Part shown: positions 16,150 to 21,284 of the stretch, in pieces
Numbering within the stretch: the stretch's first letter is position 1
Layout of the letters: every line of letters begins with the position of its first letter
Origin: Gudongella sp964604145
Lineage (GTDB): Bacteria; Bacillota; Clostridia; Tissierellales; Tissierellaceae
Direction of reading: 5' to 3'
NCBI GenBank assembly: GCA_964604145.1
Contig: CAZRXS010000024.1
Location: forward strand, 1-21,284
Length of the DNA stretch: 21,284 nt
The notes under the pieces: generated by a model
What the model saw: the letters and a program-made list of their open reading frames with translations, nothing else
What the model was told of the DNA's origin: nothing
Databases searched by the model: none
Translations under genes and position numbers: made by a program

Positions 16150-17181
16150 TTATAAATCAGATAGTTGGATCTTTGATTTCTGTGTCTCCCAAGCATGAAG
16201 TAGTAAAGCAAGGCCAATAACCCCATATGCTACAAATACTCTAAAGTACTCTCCTATTTGAGCATTACCCATTAAGTTTTTTCCTGCTGTAGGAGAAACT
16301 ATGAACAAGAAATGGAATAAAAAAGTGCCAAGAATAGCTTCCTTCCAAGATGCTTTATTTACCGTAGCCCCACCTATTAAAAGAGCTGCTACTGCAAAGA
16401 GTCCCACCTGTTCATGATTGACATAAGTGTTTAATGTACCCAAATTTTGAAGGTATACAATTTGTCCCCAAGCTGCCAAAACTGTAGACATTATAATAGA
16501 AATAATCCTAGTTCTATCCACATTTATACCAGATATACTGGCAATATGCATATCTTGTCCTACTGCTCTCATTTCTTGCCCTAATTTTGTTTTTAAAAAG
16601 AAGTAAATACCAATGAAAAATATGGCTATAAGTATAAAAGTAAATACAGGAAAACTAGTAAAATCACTAAAAAACAAATCATCTAACGCCCTTCTAATAA
16701 TTTTAAGGTCAATTGTATTTCTAAGTCCTTCTCCGGTAGACATTAGCATCTTAGGATTGCTAAAGGGAATTATTTTACCAGCCATTACAATAAATATTAA
16801 TTGATAAACACCATTTGCAAAAAAACCTAAGATCATTGAAGTAATCATTTCTTTACCCTTTGCACGATTCAAAACCAAGCCAACCAAATATCCTAACAAT
16901 ATGGCAACTGGAGTAGATATAAGTACTGCAGCTAAAACTCCCCAAACTCCACCCAATCCATAATTCATTATTACTATTAATCCTACTTGGCCTGCCATAG
17001 CTCCTAACACAATACCAAAGTTCAATCCCATACCTGTAATTACAGGAATTATAAGAGACATCACAAGAAGTAGGTTTCTAGAAAATCTAAGAGTTATTTC
17101 ATTAAATAAAAACTCTATTGGTAATCCTGATATAAAAAAAGCAGCTATTGAAATTACTAAAAAAACTATAGGTACCATCAT
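16150..17181 (-). CDS. ABC transporter permease, BPD_transp_2 family (second permease of the DUF3798 system)
   Basis: Integral membrane protein of 343 aa with many hydrophobic segments, of the ribose/branched-chain amino acid permease superfamily. Recognisable features are the GxNFGI-type stretch MGLNFGIVLGAMAGQVG and the cytoplasmic loop FLKTKLGQEMRAVGQDM followed by ASISGINVDRTR, which matches the coupling loop of RbsC-like permeases. The start forms an ATGA overlap with the stop of the first permease; two ATGs (17181, 17178) are possible, both close behind a GGTGAAG site. It is paralogous to the preceding permease, so the channel is probably a heterodimer. Substrate unknown. Confidence 0.85.
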   Translation of the reverse strand: MMVPIVFLVISIAAFFISGLPIEFLFNEITLRFSRNLLLVMSLIIPVITGMGLNFGIVLGAMAGQVGLIVIMNYGLGGVWGVLAAVLISTPVAILLGYLVGLVLNRAKGKEMITSMILGFFANGVYQLIFIVMAGKIIPFSNPKMLMSTGEGLRNTIDLKIIRRALDDLFFSDFTSFPVFTFILIAIFFIGIYFFLKTKLGQEMRAVGQDMHIASISGINVDRTRIISIIMSTVLAAWGQIVYLQNLGTLNTYVNHEQVGLFAVAALLIGGATVNKASWKEAILGTFLFHFLFIVSPTAGKNLMGNAQIGEYFRVFVAYGVIGLALLLHAWETQKSKIQLSDL

Positions 17182-18242
17182 ATAGCTTCACCAGCCTTTC
17201 TAGTTAGTGCATAAAGAATAATTCCATTACTTATAATTATTCTCATTATTTCTGCTAAACTTCCTCCAGAAATTAGATTAATTACAGGAAGAGCTACTAC
17301 TAATAGTCCTTGGAATAAAAAGGTTCCTATAATTACATGAATTATTTTTGCTCTTTGTAAGGTGGCACCACCAATTAATATTGCAGCAGCAGCTGGCATT
17401 GCCACATATAATGGAGCATTGTATAGTTGTAAAAAACCAAAAGTTTGACTATATACAATGATACCAATAGCTGCAAGAACTGTTGACATTATCATTCCTT
17501 TTATTCTCTGTTTGTCTACATTAATTCCATTTGAAATAGCAAAAGCTTCAGAACTCCCTGCTACCTTCATTGCAGTGCCACTTTTACTTCTAAAAAATAA
17601 CCATATTAAGAATGCTAATAAAGCAAAGAATAATAATAAGCCAATAGAGAAAACTTCCACCCATTCAGGAATCCAATCCCAATTTCCAAATGGTAGTGAT
17701 TTAGGAAACTTAGCTAAAAGTCCACCCATATACTCATCAAGAGAAAGTGTCACCCTAAGACCTTTTCCGCTCATAGGCCAAACCAGTGCTTCACTCTTAA
17801 AAGGAGCTATTAACCAAAATATACACATAAAAGATACTATAGAAAATCCCACATAGGTTCCAACAGTCATCTCTTGACCCTTTACCCTGTTTAACATAAG
17901 ACCATAAAAATAACCTGCTATGGCTGCTAATGGAATAGCGACTAGCAAAGCTACGCCAAAGTTTGCCCACCCAGTAAGCTCCATTTCTATACTAACTAGT
18001 ACTCCAATTAATCCAAAAATAACTCCCATAGGTAAGTTAAAGTTAACGCCAATACCTGACTGGATAGATGGCACCATTGCAAGAACTAATATAGCATTCA
18101 TACCAAACCTCGTCATTAATCCGCCCCATATTTCTTTGTTAGAAATACCAAGAAAATAAGCAGCAATTAGCAAAATTAATAAAAATGCTGAAATAATAAG
18201 TCTAGGAAACCCTATTTTCTTATAAATCGTTTTTATATCCAT
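17178..18242 (-). CDS. ABC transporter permease, BPD_transp_2 family (first permease of the DUF3798 system)
   Basis: Polytopic membrane protein of 354 aa, related to RbsC-like permeases and to the next gene. Shared landmarks are GIGVNFNLPMGVIFGLIG near the N-terminus, LMLNRVKGQEM, and a coupling loop FFRSKSGTAMKVAGSSEAF followed by ISNGINVDKQR and then AAAILIGGATLQRA. The stop of the ATPase and this ATG share one base (TAATG), and GGTGG lies just upstream, so expression is coupled. It has a longer central loop (about 165-195) than its partner. The substrate is not deducible. Confidence 0.85.
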   Translation of the reverse strand: MDIKTIYKKIGFPRLIISAFLLILLIAAYFLGISNKEIWGGLMTRFGMNAILVLAMVPSIQSGIGVNFNLPMGVIFGLIGVLVSIEMELTGWANFGVALLVAIPLAAIAGYFYGLMLNRVKGQEMTVGTYVGFSIVSFMCIFWLIAPFKSEALVWPMSGKGLRVTLSLDEYMGGLLAKFPKSLPFGNWDWIPEWVEVFSIGLLLFFALLAFLIWLFFRSKSGTAMKVAGSSEAFAISNGINVDKQRIKGMIMSTVLAAIGIIVYSQTFGFLQLYNAPLYVAMPAAAAILIGGATLQRAKIIHVIIGTFLFQGLLVVALPVINLISGGSLAEIMRIIISNGIILYALTRKAGEAI

Positions 18243-19825
18243 TATCCCACCACCTTATCTATATCTTCGCCAGCCATTGCTAGGCCAAATTTTTCATCAG
18301 AATCACTAGGTGAGAGGATAGCATGTATTTTCCCTTCTGAAATAATTACAATTCTATTTGCAATTTGTCGTAGCTCAGCTAATTCGCTAGATGTAATTAT
18401 TATAGTTGTATTTTTTTCTTTATTTAAATTTACTAAGGTATCTAATACTAGGTTTTTTGCACCTATATCAATACCGCGGGTAGGTTCAGAAACCATAAGT
18501 AACTCCGGTTCTAAGGTAAGAGCCCTTGCAATGCAAACTTTTTGTTGGTTCCCACCAGATAAATATCTAGTATCTTGACCTGGCCCAATACATCTAATAT
18601 CTAAATCTTTTATCATTTGTTCCCCATGGGATTTAATTTCATTTTTACTGACCATTTTTAAAGGTCCAATTTTTTTAATAAATTTTTCTTTAATTTCGAG
18701 AGTTGTAAAGGCAATATTTAAGTCTATAGGATCATCTAAAAGTAGACCCACCCCTTTTCTGTCCTCAGATAAAAAAGCTACTTTCTCCATTAACATTTCT
18801 CTAGGATTATTAAGAGGCATCTCTTTGCCTTCCTTTATAAGTTTTCCTTTTGTAGGATATAGACCCATAATTCCATTGGCTAAGCCTATTTTCCCTTGTC
18901 CGGCCAGTCCACCTATTCCTAAAATTTCCCCTTTTTTAATATCCAAATCTATGCCTCTTATTCTTTCACCAGGCATATTAACAACAAAATCTTCTAATCT
19001 AATAAAAGTATCTAATTCTTCATCATATTTTTTAATTTCTGTTATGGAAGCTTTTACCTCTCTACCTACCATTAATTTAGCCATTTCAATAATATTAATA
19101 TCTTTAGTAGCTACTGATTTTACTAACCCTCCATCACGTAAAATCGTAAGAGAATCCGTTACATTTTTTATTTCATTTAATCTATGTGTTATAAAAAGCA
19201 TTCCAATTCCCATATTAGTTAAATCTTTTATTACTTCTAAAAATTTTTCAGCCTCCGATTCTGTAAGCACAGCAGTCGGTTCATCTAATATTAAAAGTTT
19301 TAAATTTGATTTATCTATTTCCCTTGCAATTTCAATAAATTGCATATATCCAACAGGCAATCCTGATACAGGCAAGAATTCATCTATATCCATATGAAGT
19401 TTTTTAAGTGCTTCCTTAGAATCCTTGCGCATTTTATCTATATCTAATTTTTCAAGTTTTGGTCCTAATACTTTACTAAGTATAGTGGGTTTTGTATTTT
19501 CCCTATTAAGTTTTATATTTTCTGTAATTGTAAATCCAGGTATTAGCATAAACTCTTGATGAACCATACCAATTCCCATATCCATAGCTTCCATAGGTGT
19601 TTTAGGGGCAAAAACTTCGCCATCAAGTATCATTTCTCCTTCAAATCCTCCAGTGGAATGTATAACTGGCATTCCAAACATTATATTCATTAGAGTTGAT
19701 TTCCCAGCCCCATTTTCTCCTACTAGACCGTGGATTTCCCCCTTTTTTATATTTATTGAAATATCTTTAAGTACTTGATTTTCACCGTAAAACTTGGAAA
19801 TATTTTTAACTTCAAGTAAGGACAT
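18242..19825 (-). CDS. RbsA/MglA-type double ATP-binding protein of the DUF3798 ABC importer
   Basis: Cytoplasmic energy subunit of 527 aa with two fused nucleotide-binding domains, as in sugar, nucleoside and AI-2 importers. Domain 1 (about 1-250) has Walker A GENGAGKST (36-44), a divergent signature LPVGYMQ (156-162), Walker B LLILDEPTA (178-185) and ITHRLNE. Domain 2 (about 270-527) has a divergent Walker A GLAGQGKIGL (306-315), SEDRKGVGL, a canonical signature LSGGNQQK (422-429) and MVSEPTRGID (444-453), where serine replaces the Walker B aspartate. ATG at 19825 follows GAGGAGGT; a 21-codon upstream extension lacks such support. It comes 83 nt after the binding protein, with a hairpin between. 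Confidence 0.88.
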   Translation of the reverse strand: MSLLEVKNISKFYGENQVLKDISINIKKGEIHGLVGENGAGKSTLMNIMFGMPVIHSTGGFEGEMILDGEVFAPKTPMEAMDMGIGMVHQEFMLIPGFTITENIKLNRENTKPTILSKVLGPKLEKLDIDKMRKDSKEALKKLHMDIDEFLPVSGLPVGYMQFIEIAREIDKSNLKLLILDEPTAVLTESEAEKFLEVIKDLTNMGIGMLFITHRLNEIKNVTDSLTILRDGGLVKSVATKDINIIEMAKLMVGREVKASITEIKKYDEELDTFIRLEDFVVNMPGERIRGIDLDIKKGEILGIGGLAGQGKIGLANGIMGLYPTKGKLIKEGKEMPLNNPREMLMEKVAFLSEDRKGVGLLLDDPIDLNIAFTTLEIKEKFIKKIGPLKMVSKNEIKSHGEQMIKDLDIRCIGPGQDTRYLSGGNQQKVCIARALTLEPELLMVSEPTRGIDIGAKNLVLDTLVNLNKEKNTTIIITSSELAELRQIANRIVIISEGKIHAILSPSDSDEKFGLAMAGEDIDKVVG

Positions 19826-19849
19826 ATTTACCTCCTCTTTATATAAAAT

Positions 19850-19878
19850 AGAAGAGAGTCGATTTCGCGACTCCTTCT
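19850..19878 (-). other. Intercistronic hairpin between the binding protein and ATPase genes
   Basis: AGAAGGAGTCG and its complement (19868-19878 with 19850-19861) form an 11-bp stem with one bulged A and a 6-nt loop. The following ATTTTAT is a poor T tract, so partial termination or 3'-end protection of the upstream message is more likely than full termination. Either would give more binding protein than membrane subunits. Confidence 0.6.
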
Positions 19879-19908
19879 GTTTTGTCATATTATGTTTTTA
19901 CATCTAGA

Positions 19909-21093
19909 TTAGAATATTTGAGTTCCTAATACAAATAGGATAAAGTTGTCATAATCTTCGAATTTTTCAAGTTTAACTTCATTTTCAGTGTCATTTGTTG
20001 CTTCTTTCATAAACCTTGTCATCGCATCAACATCTAGTCTGTCAATCTCTCCTTCGATAAAGGCTTTTGCATATTCTACACCTGCATATATCATAGCTAC
20101 GTTTGCAGGCTTAGTCCATGTACCAAATCTTCCCGTACCACCTTTTTCAGCAACTTTTTCTGAGATTTGTTCTGCTAAATAGTCTAAGTCTCCAGCTTTA
20201 TCTTCAGGGATTTTTATTCCTAAAGCACCTGGATATCCATGATATGGAGATGGACAACATTGTTCAGGAAAAATTGCTCCATATTCAAGTGATTGCTTAA
20301 TTAATGGTTCCATCATACTACAGTTTGTACTAAAGAAAGCAGTATCTTTACCATATTTTTCAACTTGTTGAGGAACATTTTCAATGATAAATTGTTGAGC
20401 ACCTGGAGTACCAGCATCTCCTGTTGGATCTGGTGCATCGACTTCAACAAATTCGATTTCTAATCTCTCAGCATTTTCCTTGAAAACATCTCTTCTAGCT
20501 GATAATAATTCATAAGACATATGTCTAGGGAATGAATAATGTACAAATGTTTCTGCACCCATCTTCTTGGCAGTTTCCATAATATCTACTCCACGCTGAA
20601 GTTGGTTTAACTCAAGAGCAATATCTGCACGTGCAGCTATTACATCAGGGTCTTCATGAGGAACACCAAGTACAAATAAGATGTCTTCTCTAGTTTCTCT
20701 TACTTTGTCTATTGCAGCTGCTGCACCTGGAACTGCTTGGACAAATACTATTGCTTTCATATCAGGGTCGGATGCAAGACTTGCAACTTGAGATATGGTT
20801 GTTTCTACTTCCTTCCCAAAGTTATCAGGATATGTAATGTGTTCAATCATATCACCGTACTTTGCTATCATGTCTTGTGCTGCATTAAACTCTTCTTCTC
20901 CTTGTGATACAGTGCCTGTAACTATCCCTATTTTGTAGTTATCAGTAGTCTCACTCGGTTCAGTAGCATCTTCGCTTGGTTCAGTTCCATTTTCACTTGG
21001 AGCAGGCTCCTCATTTCCTGCAGTATTATTGCTACACCCTACTACCGAAAGCATTAAAACAACTACAAGAATTAAAGCCAATAGCTTCTTCAT
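19909..21093 (-). CDS. DUF3798-type substrate-binding lipoprotein
   Basis: Predicted lipid-anchored extracytoplasmic binding protein of 394 aa. The signal peptide ends at lipobox SVVGC (Cys20). A low-complexity acidic linker (21-52) contains three 7-residue repeats (PSENGTE, PSEDATE, PSETTDN). The globular part starts YKIGIVTGT and alternates strand-helix units like a type I periplasmic-binding fold. From memory, its motifs (FVHYSFPRHMSYELL, STNCSMMEPLI, CCPSPYHGYPGALG) match family DUF3798, whose ligand I do not know to be established. ATG at 21093 follows GGGGGAG; a 38-codon extension is rejected. It leads an operon with an RbsA-like ATPase and two permeases, which supports a binding-protein role. 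Confidence 0.8.
   Translation of the reverse strand: MKKLLALILVVVLMLSVVGCSNNTAGNEEPAPSENGTEPSEDATEPSETTDNYKIGIVTGTVSQGEEEFNAAQDMIAKYGDMIEHITYPDNFGKEVETTISQVASLASDPDMKAIVFVQAVPGAAAAIDKVRETREDILFVLGVPHEDPDVIAARADIALELNQLQRGVDIMETAKKMGAETFVHYSFPRHMSYELLSARRDVFKENAERLEIEFVEVDAPDPTGDAGTPGAQQFIIENVPQQVEKYGKDTAFFSTNCSMMEPLIKQSLEYGAIFPEQCCPSPYHGYPGALGIKIPEDKAGDLDYLAEQISEKVAEKGGTGRFGTWTKPANVAMIYAGVEYAKAFIEGEIDRLDVDAMTRFMKEATNDTENEVKLEKFEDYDNFILFVLGTQIF
20938..21000 (-). repeat. Three 21-bp repeats encoding the lipoprotein linker
   Basis: Three imperfect 21-bp units in frame encode PSENGTE, PSEDATE and PSETTDN, residues 32-52 of the binding lipoprotein. They form a flexible acidic spacer between the lipid anchor and the binding domain. 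Such repeats often vary in copy number by slippage. Confidence 0.75.
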
Positions 21094-21149
21094 AATTTCT
21101 CCCCCTTGTTTTTTTTTTATATTTAACTCACTATGAGATAAATAGCTAA

Positions 21150-21207
21150 ATAATTGTATATATACTAAATGATATATTGAATTTACAATTATATGATAAA
21201 CCATCAT
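21150..21207 (-). promoter_or_regulatory. AT-rich leader with two inverted repeats upstream of the binding protein
   Basis: Within a leader of about 129 nt, a 9-bp inverted repeat (ATAATTGTA with TACAATTAT; 21184-21192 and 21150-21158) encloses 25 nt. Next to it a 5-bp hairpin ATGAT-ATCAT (21193-21207) closes a 5-nt loop. CTCA-TAG-TGAG (21127-21137) and a 10-base A run (21109-21118) follow before the ribosome site. No known riboswitch class is recognised. Confidence 0.4.
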
Positions 21208-21228
21208 TATTCACACAAATATAAACCT

Positions 21229-21258
21229 ATTATACAGTATTCAACTATCTATTGTCAA
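21229..21258 (-). promoter_or_regulatory. Promoter of the DUF3798 ABC operon
   Basis: On the minus strand a perfect -35 TTGACA (21253-21258) and a perfect -10 TATAAT (21229-21234) are separated by 18 bp. The expected start near 21222 gives a leader of about 129 nt before the ATG. Both boxes are consensus, so strong basal transcription is expected. Nothing is seen in the remaining 26 bases to the window edge. Confidence 0.8.
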
Positions 21259-21284
21259 TCGAATAAGCCACATAAAACTATTAC

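Noticed and set aside
16138..16157. Tandem 10-bp repeat at the end of the second permease gene
   Set aside because: Two copies of a simple AT-rich decamer spanning the stop codon; likely slippage with no visible effect beyond duplicating the terminal bases.
18825..19397. 190-codon open frame on the plus strand inside the ATPase gene
   Set aside because: It is fully antisense to a gene with clear ABC motifs, has no supported start, and its composition is a mirror of the real frame. The other plus-strand open frames were rejected for the same reason.
19826..19888. 21-codon upstream extension of the double ATPase
   Set aside because: It runs through the intercistronic hairpin and lacks a ribosome site; the ATG at 19825 follows GAGGAGGT.
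21094..21207. 38-codon upstream extension of the DUF3798 lipoprotein
   Set aside because: It would place a non-signal sequence before a perfect lipoprotein signal peptide; the ATG at 21093 has a strong GGGGGAG site.
1..21284. CRISPR arrays, insertion sequences, prophage genes or toxin-antitoxin pairs
   Set aside because: No regularly spaced repeats, transposase, integrase or phage-like genes were seen; gaps are short and mostly explained by promoters, terminators and tRNAs.

Overview
The window is AT-rich, low-GC Gram-positive DNA, most likely from an anaerobic Bacillota (Clostridia or Tissierellia-like). The evidence is the AT-rich codon choice (AAA, ATA, TTA, AGA), strong AGGAGG-type ribosome sites, TTG and GTG starts, lipoproteins with Bacillota lipoboxes, and a Bacillus-type ThiI without a rhodanese domain. 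The assignment is inferred from content only. All fifteen protein genes lie on the minus strand. The single plus-strand gene is a tRNA-Leu. No insertion sequence, phage gene or CRISPR array is visible.

Reading in the direction of transcription (high to low coordinates), the first unit (about 21.26 to 16.05 kb) is a four-gene ABC importer: a DUF3798-type lipoprotein binding protein, an RbsA-like double ATPase and two different BPD_transp_2 permeases. It has a near-consensus promoter, a long AT-rich leader, a hairpin between the first and second genes, and a complex terminator-like dyad at the end. Its substrate is unknown. I consider it the most interesting part of the window.

Next come a NifS/IscS-family cysteine desulfurase and thiI (15.9 to 13.6 kb), a sulfur-transfer pair for tRNA thiolation, each with a TTG start. 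They are followed by a complete potABCD polyamine importer (13.5 to 9.8 kb), which ends in a terminator that abuts the next promoter.

The third block (9.67 to 6.0 kb) is a beta-CASP metallo-beta-lactamase-fold protein, lipoate-protein ligase A and the endolytic transglycosylase MltG, closed by a terminator shared with the converging tRNA-Leu(CAA). Divergent from that tRNA is the polA-coaE-lytic transglycosylase-oligopeptide-binding lipoprotein operon (5.8 to 0.17 kb). It uses overlapping start/stop codons and runs toward a second tRNA-Leu (GAG) with its own promoter at the window edge.

Most of the window is core housekeeping: DNA repair, CoA, tRNA modification, lipoylation, peptidoglycan and polyamine uptake. 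Several starts were shortened from the longest open frame, using ribosome sites, promoters and family lengths.
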